Origin: Roseomonas sp.
GTDB taxonomy: Bacteria; Pseudomonadota; Alphaproteobacteria; Acetobacterales; Acetobacteraceae
Assembly: GCA_020249775.1 (NCBI GenBank)
Contig: JADCFA010000021.1
Location: 310,001-374,000, forward strand
Direction of reading: 5' to 3'
DNA: 64,000 nt
Shown: in pieces, positions 8,634 through 16,360 of the stretch
Numbering within the stretch: position 1 is the stretch's first letter
How the letters are laid out: each line of letters begins with the position of its first letter
The notes under the pieces: model-generated
The model's database searches: none
Told to the model about the DNA's origin: nothing
What the model saw: the letters and a program-made list of their open reading frames with translations, nothing else
Translations under genes and position numbers: made by a program

Positions 8634-9889
8634 GGCGCGACACTCAGCACCAGGCAGACATTCTGCCCGCCAAAGCCGAAGGAATTGGACAGCACATGGC
8701 GCAAGCCTGAAACGCGCCGCGCTTCATTCGGCACCACATCCAGCCCAAGCGTTGGGTCCGGTTCCACATGATTGATGGTGGGCGGCAGAATTTGATCACG
8801 CAGCGTCAGCAGGCTGAAGGCCGCCTCAATCGCGCCAGCAGCGGAAAGCGTATGGCCGATCATGGATTTATTGGAGGAAATCGGCGGCGGCGCCTCACCA
8901 AATACGGCGCGCATGCCAAGCGCTTCCATCTTGTCATTCTCCGGCGTGCTGGTGCCATGGGCATTCACATAGCCGATATCGGCGGGCTGTAAGCCGGCAT
9001 CGGCAATGGCGTTCCGCATGGCGCCAATGATGGAAGACCCATCGGGGTTTGATCGCGTGCGGTGGAAATTATCCGCCCTTTCGCCACAGCCACTCACCAG
9101 ACCGATCACAGCCGCGCCGCGCGCGCGAGCATGTTCCAGATCTTCCAGGATAAGTGCCGCAGCACCTTCGCTCATCACAAAGCCATCGCGCGATTTCTCA
9201 AAAGGCCGCGATGCCTTGGTGGGGTCTTCATTGCGCGAGGAGAGGGCGGAGAGCAGCGAAAACCGGATCACCGCTTCCGGCTGCACCGATCCATCCGTGC
9301 CGAGCGCAATGGCGGATTTCGCCTCACCGCGCTGAATGGCTTCAACACCCAGCTGAATGGCGGAAGCGCCGGTGGCGCAAGCGGTGGTGATGGCAATCGG
9401 CGCGCCCTTGGTGCCGAAGCGCAGCGCCAGCCTTTCGCCCACGCCGCCATACAAAAACGTCTCATACAAATCGCGCTGACCAATGCTCGCGACCGAAAGC
9501 GCGGCATGGCCAGGCCCACCCGCACGCCGGGCGAGTGCCACACGCTGCGGCCATTCCATCTCAACCGGCGGCATGCCGAGCATGAGCGGGCCATCAAACG
9601 CGCCTTCCTTCATGCCGGCGGCAATCAAGGCTTCCGCAATGGCGGCCGCGGCCATGCGTTCCACGCGCACCGGCGCGGGCACGGGTTCGCCGCCAGTGAT
9701 TTCTTCCGGCAGATCCACCATGCCGGCCATGGTGGTTTTCAAATGATCGGTCGCGAAACGGCGAATGCGCGTAATGCCAGAGGTGCCCGCCAGTAGCGCC
9801 GACCAATTCTTGTCCAAGCCCCAGCCGAGTGGGCTCACCAGCCCAATGCCCGTCACCGCTACCAAGGGGCGGCCCAGATGATCCCTCAT
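8630..9889 (-). CDS. fabF1XL: Beta-ketoacyl-ACP synthase II, catalytic partner (FabF1XL)
   Basis: A 419-residue condensing enzyme of the FabF type. The nucleophile is Cys171 in TTACATGAS, the first histidine is in VNAHGTSTPENDK, and the second lies in SNKSMIGHTLSAAGAIEA, so the Cys-His-His triad is complete. It would elongate acyl-AcpXL chains with malonyl units. Its neighbour upstream is a second ketosynthase homologue lacking the nucleophile. The pair overlaps by four bases, which suggests coupled translation and possibly a heterodimer, as in polyketide KS/chain-length-factor pairs (inference). Confidence 0.9.
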   Translation of the reverse strand: MRDHLGRPLVAVTGIGLVSPLGWGLDKNWSALLAGTSGITRIRRFATDHLKTTMAGMVDLPEEITGGEPVPAPVRVERMAAAAIAEALIAAGMKEGAFDGPLMLGMPPVEMEWPQRVALARRAGGPGHAALSVASIGQRDLYETFLYGGVGERLALRFGTKGAPIAITTACATGASAIQLGVEAIQRGEAKSAIALGTDGSVQPEAVIRFSLLSALSSRNEDPTKASRPFEKSRDGFVMSEGAAALILEDLEHARARGAAVIGLVSGCGERADNFHRTRSNPDGSSIIGAMRNAIADAGLQPADIGYVNAHGTSTPENDKMEALGMRAVFGEAPPPISSNKSMIGHTLSAAGAIEAAFSLLTLRDQILPPTINHVEPDPTLGLDVVPNEARRVSGLRHVLSNSFGFGGQNVCLVLSVAP

Positions 9890-11061
9890 GGCGCTTTCTC
9901 CAGCAGGGCAAGCGCTTCACCGCGCCATTGGCCAAAGCCGGTCACCAGAATGCGTTCCACCGTGCCATCGCCCGCATCGGCGGGGTCCATCGCCGGATAG
10001 AAACCACCGCGCGAAAGCGCGAGTGCCGCGAGCGCAACATTGGCCGGAAAACTCGCCTCCACGCCATGCCCCAACAAGGAAGCGCTGCGCCGCACCGGCA
10101 CGCTGCCAAGCCCGGCGAGGAAGGCTTCTTCCTCAACGCGCGCTTCCGCCACACCGGTCATGCCGGAAATCACGCCTAGCCCGGTTTGCGGCGCTGCCAT
10201 GCCCTGCCAAAGCGCCTTGGCCACTGCGGCGCTGCCACCGCCGGCGCGCTGATGCGCCGCATCCGTCGCAATGCCGCCAATCCGCGCGAGAGCCGTGGCG
10301 CCGCGTGCCTTCGCATGTTCCGCAGTCTCAAGCACCAAAAACGCCGCCATGCCGCCCGGAATAAGGCCGCCCGCCTCGCCACGCGCGGAAACCGGCGCGT
10401 AATCGCCCTGCCACAGCACGCCACCCGGCGCATAAAGCAGCACCATATCCCAACGCTGAGACGCAAAAGCACCGCCCACCAAGGCAATCTCGCCGCGCCC
10501 TTCCGCAAGCCTTGCGGCGGCGATGCGGATCGAATCAGCCGCGGCTTCTTCTTCGCCCATCAGCGTGCGCGATGACCCGGTCACGCCATGCACGATCGAG
10601 ATATTGCCCGCGAGCAGATTGGAAAGCTGCGCCAGGAACAGCGTCGGCCGCAATTCAGTGGCGAGTTTTTCATTGAGCAAGGCGCCGGAGGTTTCCGGTG
10701 TTGCGCTGGTCAATGCCGCCGTCATCGCCTCATCCACCGCGATATCACGTTCGCCACCGCCGGCGGCCACCACCAAATGCATATCGGAAACGAGGCCGCG
10801 CGCCCCGGCATGGTCAATCGCAAGCCCGGCCGCATAGGTGCCAAGCCGCTGCCAGGGTTCCATCTGGCGCTGGTCACCCTTTTTCGGGATTTGCGCATCA
10901 AGGCTGAGCGCGGGCAGCGGATGCACCGGGAAGGGCGCAAAGCTTGTCGCATCCACTACGGGCTTGGCGCCCTTGGTCAGCGCTTCCCAATGCGCCTCAG
11001 GCCCTTCGCCCAAGGAGGAGACCAAGCCAATCCCGGTAATGACGACATCGCGCCTTGTCAT
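9886..11061 (-). CDS. fabF2XL: Ketosynthase homologue lacking the active cysteine (FabF2XL)
   Basis: The 391-residue protein follows the FabF fold from VVITGIGLVSSLGEGP to the closing GGFYPAMDPADAG, but the nucleophile segment reads SIVHGVTGSSRTLMG (about residues 155-169), with serine in place of cysteine. The first histidine motif is also lost (VISGMTGVAEARVEEEAF), while SASLLGHGVEASF keeps the second. This matches the fabF2XL position in the acpXL cluster. By analogy with chain-length factors it may dimerise with FabF1XL and set chain length; that is inference. It overlaps fabZ and fabF1XL by four bases each. Confidence 0.82.
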   Translation of the reverse strand: MTRRDVVITGIGLVSSLGEGPEAHWEALTKGAKPVVDATSFAPFPVHPLPALSLDAQIPKKGDQRQMEPWQRLGTYAAGLAIDHAGARGLVSDMHLVVAAGGGERDIAVDEAMTAALTSATPETSGALLNEKLATELRPTLFLAQLSNLLAGNISIVHGVTGSSRTLMGEEEAAADSIRIAAARLAEGRGEIALVGGAFASQRWDMVLLYAPGGVLWQGDYAPVSARGEAGGLIPGGMAAFLVLETAEHAKARGATALARIGGIATDAAHQRAGGGSAAVAKALWQGMAAPQTGLGVISGMTGVAEARVEEEAFLAGLGSVPVRRSASLLGHGVEASFPANVALAALALSRGGFYPAMDPADAGDGTVERILVTGFGQWRGEALALLEKAP

Positions 11062-11504
11062 AGCAGCCCCAATTCCCGGCCCCGCCCGCGCATGGCTTCC
11101 GCCAATTCCGGCGCGGGGTAATCCATGATGCGGAAGGTAAGTTCTGCATCGGTGATGCGCTTGCCATCGGCTTCAATCCGCGCCTCGGTCACCGCAAAGC
11201 CTGAGCCATCATGCAGGCGCTTGGCATGCACGCGCACTGCCGTGCCGGGGCCGATAAAGCTGCGGAATTTTGCTTCCTTCACCGCCATCAGAAAGGGCAT
11301 GCGCGCAAAGCCCATCAGATCCAGCAGCAGCCAGCCGGAAGCCTGCGCCATGGTTTCCACCAACAGCACGCCAGGCATGAGCGGATGGCCAGGGAAATGC
11401 CCTTCAAACACCGGGGAAGCATCCGGAATGCGGCTTTCCACAATGATGGCATCGCCTCCGCGCGCTGCCACCCGATCTATCATCTGGAAATATTCCAGGC
11501 GCAT
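11058..11504 (-). CDS. fabZXL: 3-hydroxyacyl-ACP dehydratase, FabZ-type (FabZXL)
   Basis: The 148-residue hot-dog protein carries SPVFEGHFPGHPLMPGVLLVETMAQ split around the catalytic histidine of HFPGHPLMPG (near residue 40) and the Glu-containing helix VLLVETMAQASG. FabZ enzymes dehydrate 3-hydroxyacyl-ACP during chain elongation. Set between acpXL and two ketosynthase genes, it is probably dedicated to the long acyl chain of lipid A rather than bulk fatty acid synthesis. It ends overlapping the fabF2XL start by four bases and begins 47 bases after acpXL. Confidence 0.87.
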   Translation of the reverse strand: MRLEYFQMIDRVAARGGDAIIVESRIPDASPVFEGHFPGHPLMPGVLLVETMAQASGWLLLDLMGFARMPFLMAVKEAKFRSFIGPGTAVRVHAKRLHDGSGFAVTEARIEADGKRITDAELTFRIMDYPAPELAEAMRGRGRELGLL

Positions 11505-11551
11505 CGCGTCAGGGATCCGTGGTTTCGGTGGCGCGCGGCTTGGGAATGCGG

Positions 11552-11833
11552 TCAGCCGGCCTTGGCCGCAACCAGCTCATCCACACGCTCGGCCAGGTTC
11601 TTCATGACGAAGTATTTCTCCGCCGGCGCATTGCCCGCATTCACTTCCTGCGTCCAGGCTTCCACCGGCACCTTGATGCCGAAGGCCTTGTCTATGGCGA
11701 AGACGATATCCAGGAAGTCCAGGCTATCAATGCCAAGATCATTGATCACATGGCTATCGGGCAGGATCTTATCCCGCGGGACTTCGCTGTTTTCAGCGAT
11801 GATATCGGCGATACGGTCGAAGGACGAGGCCAT
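11552..11833 (-). CDS. acpXL: Specialised acyl carrier protein AcpXL
   Basis: From the ATG at 11833, which has a GGAGGG Shine-Dalgarno, the product is 93 residues. The 4'-phosphopantetheine site is Ser37 in [16 protein letters not shown]. The C-terminal extension ([14 protein letters not shown]…EKYFVMKNL) distinguishes AcpXL from ordinary AcpP. In Rhizobiales AcpXL carries the 27-hydroxyoctacosanoyl-type chain to lipid A. It is the first gene of a six-gene minus-strand operon ending with the acyltransferase. An in-frame start 24 codons upstream is rejected because that stretch lacks ACP character. Confidence 0.92.
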   Translation of the reverse strand: MASSFDRIADIIAENSEVPRDKILPDSHVINDLGIDSLDFLDIVFAIDKAFGIKVPVEAWTQEVNAGNAPAEKYFVMKNLAERVDELVAAKAG

Positions 11834-11877
11834 GTCAGGCCCTCCATGCAGAATCAGGAGTGAAGGATCGGAGGGCT

Positions 11878-11901
11878 CTTTGGCCCGAAAGGGGGCCAAA
11901 G
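11878..11901 (-). terminator. GC hairpin between the PCu(A)C gene and acpXL
   Basis: A perfect 9-bp stem (11878-11886 with 11893-11901) with a six-base loop lies between the end of the copper-chaperone gene (11932) and the start of acpXL (11833). It has no T-run on either strand. It probably separates the copper operon from the acpXL operon, but function is inferred. Confidence 0.4.
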
Positions 11902-11931
11902 GCAAGCGAAGCCTGTCACAGGGCGGCCCGA

Positions 11932-12396
11932 TCAGTGGGCGTGGCCGCGCGCCCCGGCGGCTTCGACACTCAGGCTCACCTGCACCTCCCCGGCCCTTTC
12001 GAACCTGAGGGTCAGCGGCACGCTGGCCCCCTGGCGCAGCGGTTCGGTCAGGCCAATCAGCATGATATGCAACCCACCGGGGCGGAGCTGCACGGTCTGG
12101 CCCGGCGGGATCGGGATATCCCCGACAGGGCGCATGCGCATGACATCGCCTTCCCGGATATGGGTATGGAGTTCCACCACACGGGCGGCGGGGCTGGTGG
12201 CCGAGACCAGCCGATCAGGCGCCGCGCCATTATTGCGCAGCGTCAGGAAGCCCGCGCCATTGGCATTGGCCCCGGCGGCGCGGGTCCAGGGATGGCCGAT
12301 GGCAATATCTCCGGCTATGAAATCATGCGCGAGGGCGGCGCCGGCTGGCAGGCCAAGAATAATCGCGCCCAGGGCGCGGCGGTTGAGAGAGGACAT
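11932..12396 (-). CDS. Periplasmic copper chaperone PCu(A)C
   Basis: The 154-residue product starts with a signal peptide ([20 protein letters not shown]…ALA) and holds the PCu(A)C copper site: His and Met ligands in [18 protein letters not shown] and the distal [10 protein letters not shown], in the HX10MX21HXM order. Such proteins deliver Cu(I) to the CuA or CuB site of cytochrome oxidase in the periplasm. It closes with His residues (ARGHAH) that may add metal affinity. The ATG at 12396 has AAGGA upstream; a much longer open frame is not credible. The DUF2946 gene lies 62 bases upstream. Confidence 0.9.
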   Translation of the reverse strand: MSSLNRRALGAIILGLPAGAALAHDFIAGDIAIGHPWTRAAGANANGAGFLTLRNNGAAPDRLVSATSPAARVVELHTHIREGDVMRMRPVGDIPIPPGQTVQLRPGGLHIMLIGLTEPLRQGASVPLTLRFERAGEVQVSLSVEAAGARGHAH

Positions 12397-12458
12397 GGGG
12401 TTTTCCTTGCAGGTCGAATGACGGGACAGCTGTTCTGGCTGCCCGCTTGCGGGCAGCT

Positions 12459-12866
12459 TCAAGCGAAAGCTGGCGGACCTGTTGGGTTGTAAGGCGGCGC
12501 GCGCGCCGCCGGGCGCCAACCGGTATCGCCGGCGGTGAGCCAGAGGCTGGTGCTGTCGGGTTCTGCCGGGGTGGAAAGCATGGGCGCGGCGGGGAGATCG
12601 GCCTGCGGCAGGGCATGGCAGGCAAGGCAGAAGCCGCCATGCGCTTCCGGGGCGGGCAATTCCTCTCCGCCCGGGCCCAGATGCACGGTGCGATCCCCAT
12701 CCGGGGAGCAGATGACCGTCGCCATGCCCGCGCTTGCCGCATGGGCGAGGCAAAGCGCCGGCGCGAGCACGGTTTGCACCAGGAGCAAAGCCGCGATCAG
12801 GCGCGCGAGGAGGGTGGCGGGGTGCTTCACAGGAGGGTGCTTAATCCGCTGGGTGGGGGATGCCAA
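12459..12866 (-). CDS. DUF2946-type exported protein
   Basis: A 135-residue protein with an N-terminal hydrophobic segment (ARLIAALLLVQTVLAPALCLAHA, split near residue 20-42), which is a signal peptide or anchor. After it come VICSPDGDRTVHLG and GGFCLACHALPQADLP: the cysteine pattern C…CxxC followed by His recalls the DUF2946 family, often beside copper genes. Here it precedes PCu(A)C on the same strand. A metal-related periplasmic role is inferred from context only. The start is uncertain: no clear Shine-Dalgarno precedes the ATG, and a GTG 12 codons downstream is possible. Confidence 0.65.
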   Translation of the reverse strand: MASPTQRIKHPPVKHPATLLARLIAALLLVQTVLAPALCLAHAASAGMATVICSPDGDRTVHLGPGGEELPAPEAHGGFCLACHALPQADLPAAPMLSTPAEPDSTSLWLTAGDTGWRPAARAPPYNPTGPPAFA

Positions 12867-12937
12867 GGCTTTGAATCTAGCTTGTCGTCGGCCAGGATTC
12901 GCTTTTTGCTTCTCGGACCACGATTTTGGTTCCTTAG

Positions 12938-13156
12938 CATGATCACAATACCCGTAATCCTCGCCCAGCGGGGCTTCGACGCGGGTGGACGCGCCATTTG
13001 TGGTGGGGACGGAAGACTGGTGCTTACTATGCCCAGTACACCGATCCGCATTGGATGCTACGCTCGGTGTCCGACTTTCTTGGGCTCGCGGATGACGGGG
13101 CTAAGACTCTCGCCCACGCAAATCGGAAAGGTGAATCAATCAGATCACCCCAGTGA
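12938..13156 (+). pseudogene. Possible C-terminal gene fragment without a start
   Basis: One plus-strand frame stays open for 72 codons and reads like protein in its second half (WTRHLWWGRKTG, then YYAQYTDPHWMLRSVSDFLG, then LADDGAKTLAHANRKGE), rich in aromatics and ending just inside the 3' end of the nuclease gene. It has no upstream start: a stop lies immediately before. It may be the remnant of a gene displaced when the nuclease patch arrived. I do not recognise the family. The rest of 12867-13139 shows nothing else convincing. Confidence 0.2.
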
Positions 13157-14060
13157 ATAGATCACGAACCGGGACATACGCGGCGTTTGTTTCCAAAGCG
13201 TAGCGGCGCTTGCGAGCAATTACGTCAGAAAGCCTGAGTCTACCCTCAAGGATGTGATAAAGGTCAAGGGAATCCATGCAGATAATACTGGTCCGCTTTC
13301 CTCGCGCGAAAGCTTCCAAACCATCCTGGGAGAAGGTGCTGTAGCTAACAAACAATCCGAGTGCCCCTGTAGCCTTACCATCGACTTTGCCTGCGAAGGC
13401 CAACAAATCAGCTTGACCAATTGGGCGATCCTGCCATTTTGCTTCAAGAAGATAGACTTCCTGGCCCAGTTGAAAGCTTCCGTCGATTTGCTCTCCCACT
13501 AGCCGGAACGATTGTCTTGGTAGGAGACCATTTAGTTCGAATAGGGAAGACAAGAAGGTCTCGAACGCAAAGCCCCTTTGTTGTGCCTTCAGGTTAGATA
13601 GGCGCAACAGTTTTTCCTGTAGCAATTTCAGTTTTGATACATCTATGCCTAAAGAAGCTGTGTTACTGGCCTGGGACACTCCTCTCGGCAGGCTATCCAG
13701 AAGGGCTGCATCGTACAGTGCGGGTATGCGGAAACCGACCTTCAGGAGAATTCTATTTAGGACCTCAACATCCTCTCTCGTAAGCGGTTTTTTATTGCTT
13801 AAACGATATGTATGACTCCGCTCAACGATCTTTTCAATTAAGGGAGAAAATTTACCGGTCCCACCGTCAAGGACTCCCTCAAGAAGATCTCGAAGGGCCG
13901 TAAGCTTGCTACCTTCTCTCCAATACCGTTGCAGGCCTAATTCTGTCATAATACCAAAAAAAGATAGACGCTGATCCGCAAGAGGGGGGCGCGTCTTAGG
14001 TAAAAATTCGTAGAGATGTGAAGCCAATTCATCAAGCGCAAGTTGCCTTTGTAGAGACAT
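13140..14060 (-). CDS. Solitary PD-(D/E)XK restriction-endonuclease-like protein
   Basis: The 306-residue product has a helical N-terminal half (to about 160) and a nuclease-like C-terminal half. The catalytic pattern is clear: Glu167 in GFAFETFLSSLF, Asp193 in EQIDGSFQ, then Glu206 and Lys208 in YLLEAKW, the D-(X)n-ExK core used by Mrr-like and type II enzymes. AKW is followed by QADLLAFAGKVDGKATGALGLFVSYS, as in Mrr_cat domains. There is no methyltransferase beside it, so a type IV (modification-dependent) enzyme or other defence nuclease is plausible but unproven. Two 60-base rows counted inside (13561, 13741) are 48% and 38% GC, well below the neighbours. AGGGGGAA precedes the start. Confidence 0.72.
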   Translation of the reverse strand: MSLQRQLALDELASHLYEFLPKTRPPLADQRLSFFGIMTELGLQRYWREGSKLTALRDLLEGVLDGGTGKFSPLIEKIVERSHTYRLSNKKPLTREDVEVLNRILLKVGFRIPALYDAALLDSLPRGVSQASNTASLGIDVSKLKLLQEKLLRLSNLKAQQRGFAFETFLSSLFELNGLLPRQSFRLVGEQIDGSFQLGQEVYLLEAKWQDRPIGQADLLAFAGKVDGKATGALGLFVSYSTFSQDGLEAFARGKRTSIICMDSLDLYHILEGRLRLSDVIARKRRYALETNAAYVPVRDLFTGVI

Positions 14061-14095
14061 TTTGGGCTAGTTCCCCCTAAGCGACATCAATGCGT

Positions 14096-14362
14096 CTATA
14101 GTGACAAGGCGCGCGCAGCAGTATCGGGGCTGCGGCGCCCTTGTTCCCAGTTATTCACGGTGGCCTGTAGGATGCCTGAGCGCAGTTCGAATTTATGGCC
14201 CAAACGCGCCACACGTTTGCAAATGGCACGCACACGAGTAAGCGGCATAGGATCAATTTTCACAACCTCTAGCACCACCGCGCCACGCTTCCAGGCCACC
14301 GCCGCACGCAACCCTTCCAGGAGACCCTCACCGAAACTCGGCTCCTTACTTTCACCGCCCAT
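14096..14362 (-). CDS. Truncated Xre-type antitoxin/regulator
   Basis: The 88-residue product begins like HigA/DNA-binding antitoxins (FGEGLLEGLRAAVAWKRG) and has a C-terminal helix-turn-helix ending ATVNNWEQGRRSPDTAARAL, the conserved NWEQGRRxP recognition stretch. Relatives normally run on another 10-20 residues after this point; here a TAG ends the frame straight away. No RelE/HigB-type toxin gene adjoins it. It lies 35 bases upstream of the nuclease gene on the same strand, so it could act as a controller protein, or be a decayed antitoxin. Function is uncertain. Confidence 0.6.
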   Translation of the reverse strand: MGGESKEPSFGEGLLEGLRAAVAWKRGAVVLEVVKIDPMPLTRVRAICKRVARLGHKFELRSGILQATVNNWEQGRRSPDTAARALSL

Positions 14363-14377
14363 CAGCGCCCCCCCCCC

Positions 14378-14929
14378 TCACGCCGCCACCCTTGCCACCA
14401 AATCGTAATCCACTTCCGGCGTATAAACCGAAGCCTCCTTCCCCAAGCGGGACGAAAACAGCGTGAAATGCTCCACCTCCACCGGGGTCGCGCGGAACAA
14501 ATTATACGCCTGCACAAAGGCCATCAGCTTTTCCGGCGCCGCGCGTTCGGTGCGCGCCAAAGTCACATGCGGCGAAAAGCGCTTGCGTTCCGGCGCCAGC
14601 CCCACGCGTTGCAGCGCGGTTTCCACCTTGTTCTGCAAATGGGTCAGTGCGTCATTGCGCTCCGCCCCCACCCAAAGCGATTGGATGCGCCCGGCTTTCT
14701 CAAAAGTGCCAACGCCGGCAAGCTGCAAGGTGAAGGGCCGCGCGCGGATCGCCGCCAGCGCGTCGTCCACTTCCTGCGCGCGCCAGGGCTCAATCTCGCC
14801 AATGAAGCGGAGCGTCAGATGGTAATTCTCAGGCGGCACCCAGCGCGCGCCGGGAATGCCCCCCGCAAGGGCCGCGATTTCCGCGCGAAGCGCGGCCGGC
14901 AAGGCAAGGGCGACGAAAAGACGCAGCAT
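14378..14929 (-). CDS. thpR: RNA 2',3'-cyclic phosphodiesterase
   Basis: The 183-residue protein belongs to the 2H phosphoesterase superfamily. It has both signature motifs, HLTL in ENYHLTLRFIGE (near residue 40) and HVTL in RFSPHVTLARTER (near residue 125), which provide the two catalytic histidines. The LigT/ThpR family hydrolyses 2',3'-cyclic phosphate ends of RNA, and its ligase activity is seen in vitro. Length is normal. It is separated by only 15 bases from the regulator fragment downstream, so the insertion junction of the AT-richer patch probably lies just beyond its stop. Confidence 0.9.
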   Translation of the reverse strand: MLRLFVALALPAALRAEIAALAGGIPGARWVPPENYHLTLRFIGEIEPWRAQEVDDALAAIRARPFTLQLAGVGTFEKAGRIQSLWVGAERNDALTHLQNKVETALQRVGLAPERKRFSPHVTLARTERAAPEKLMAFVQAYNLFRATPVEVEHFTLFSSRLGKEASVYTPEVDYDLVARVAA

Positions 14930-14964
14930 GGCGGGGGCCCTCCTGGTGCGGTCCAGTGTCTCGC

Positions 14965-15633
14965 CTAAGGGGAGGTCACCTTCCCTAGCAGCGAATCGAC
15001 ATAGGGTAGCATGCGACGAACCATCTCCGCGACGCCAGCGGGATTTGGGTGAATGCCGTCCGGCTGGTTCAGCGAAAGATCCCCCGCCACCCCATCCAGC
15101 AGGAAGGGGTAGAAGACCACGCCGGGCCTTTCGCGGGCCAAGTCACTGAAACTCGCGGCGAATTCCTGCCCATACTCGGCGCCGAGGTTGGGCGGCGCCA
15201 GCATCCCAGTCAGCATGGTGGGCAGGCGTTTCGCGGCCAGGGCATCCAGAATGGCGGCCAGATTGGCCCGGCTGGCGCGGGGTTCCAGCGCGCGCAGCCC
15301 ATCATTGCCGCCAAGCGCCACAATCACCGCATGGGGATTTTCGGCCAAAGCCCAATCCAAGCGCGCCCGCCCGCCCGCTGTGGTATCGCCGGACACCCCG
15401 GCATCAATCACGCGCACAGCCCGGCCTTTGGCGCGCAGGGCGGCTTCCAGCCTGGCCGGCAGGGCCTCGCTCCGCGCCAGCCCATACCCGGCGGTGATGG
15501 AATCCCCCAGCATCATCAGTCGGATTTCCGCCGCCCGCGCCGGAATTGTTCCCAAAGCCAGCAACGCCAGCGATTGGCGTCCGAGCCATCTGCGACCATA
15601 TGCGCGGGCAGGATAGGAGCTTTGCGATACCAT
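14965..15633 (-). CDS. GDSL arylesterase / lysophospholipase (TesA-like)
   Basis: The 222-residue product has an N-terminal signal-like segment and the SGNH hydrolase blocks in order: LMMLGDSITAGYGL (nucleophile Ser, about residue 46), VIVALGGNDGLRAL, and the Asp-His pair in QPDGIHPNPAGVAEM. The family cleaves acyl esters and thioesters in the periplasm (TesA, also called lysophospholipase L1). It is divergent from the YbbA ATPase gene, the same partnership as tesA-ybbAP in Escherichia coli. GAAGGG precedes the ATG at 15633, which overlaps the start of the divergent gene. Confidence 0.88.
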   Translation of the reverse strand: MVSQSSYPARAYGRRWLGRQSLALLALGTIPARAAEIRLMMLGDSITAGYGLARSEALPARLEAALRAKGRAVRVIDAGVSGDTTAGGRARLDWALAENPHAVIVALGGNDGLRALEPRASRANLAAILDALAAKRLPTMLTGMLAPPNLGAEYGQEFAASFSDLARERPGVVFYPFLLDGVAGDLSLNQPDGIHPNPAGVAEMVRRMLPYVDSLLGKVTSP

Positions 15634-16360
15634 GGATGCCCTTCACATGACTGAACCCACCAGCGCCGGGGTCACCAAACCCCTGATCGAAGCGCGCGGC
15701 CTTGGCTTCAAAGTGAGGGCGGGGGAGGGTGAGATCAACATCCTCCGCGGCCTTGATCTGCAAGTCGCGGCCGGAGAGGCGGTGGGCATCGTCGGCCCCT
15801 CGGGTTCGGGCAAAACGAGCCTGCTGATGCTGCTGGCGGGGCTGGAACGCCCGACCTCAGGCGCGCTTTTGATTGATGGCGCGGATATCGGCGCCATGGA
15901 GGAAGATGCGCTGGCGCGCTTCCGGCGTGAGCGGCTTGGCATTGTCTTCCAGGCCTTTCATTTGATCCCGACCATGACGGCGCTTGAGAACGTCGCCGTG
16001 CCTTTGGAATTCGCTGGCGTGCGAGACGCTTTTGATCGCGCGGAGGAAGCCTTGCGCGCGGTTGGGCTTGGCCATCGCCTGGGCCATTACCCGGCGCAGC
16101 TTTCGGGGGGCGAACAGCAACGTGTGGCACTCGCGCGCGCCTTTGTCGCGGAACCGCGCTTGCTGCTGGCGGATGAGCCCACCGGCAATCTCGACCGCGC
16201 CAAGGGCGAGGAAGTCATGGCGCTGCTGTTTGATTTGCGCGCGCGGCTTGGCACCACGCTATTGCTGATCACGCATGATCCCGCGCTAGCAGCGCGCTGC
16301 CCACGGCAATTGCGTATTGAAGATGGGCTGATCGTTTCCGATCAAAGGGCGGCGACGTGA
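15632..16360 (+). CDS. ABC transporter ATPase, YbbA/LolD type
   Basis: The 242-residue ATPase has Walker A GPSGSGKTS (about residue 55), the signature LSGGEQQRVALARAF, and Walker B LLLADEPTGNLD, followed by the switch histidine in LLLITHDPAL. This is the MacB/LolD class that works with FtsX-like permeases. The permease gene follows with a GTGA overlap. In E. coli YbbAP sits next to tesA; its substrate is not established. The start at 15632 has GGAG about 12 bases upstream; an ATG at 15647 is an alternative that would avoid the overlap with the divergent esterase start. Confidence 0.88.
   Translation: MDALHMTEPTSAGVTKPLIEARGLGFKVRAGEGEINILRGLDLQVAAGEAVGIVGPSGSGKTSLLMLLAGLERPTSGALLIDGADIGAMEEDALARFRRERLGIVFQAFHLIPTMTALENVAVPLEFAGVRDAFDRAEEALRAVGLGHRLGHYPAQLSGGEQQRVALARAFVAEPRLLLADEPTGNLDRAKGEEVMALLFDLRARLGTTLLLITHDPALAARCPRQLRIEDGLIVSDQRAAT

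Noticed and set aside
12939-13160. Plus-strand ATG frame MITIPVILAQRG… of 73 codons
   Set aside because: It overlaps the better-looking alternative frame and the nuclease 3' end, and its composition is not protein-like.
13140-14362. A full restriction-modification system
   Set aside because: No methyltransferase or specificity subunit is present; only a nuclease-like gene and a small truncated regulator.
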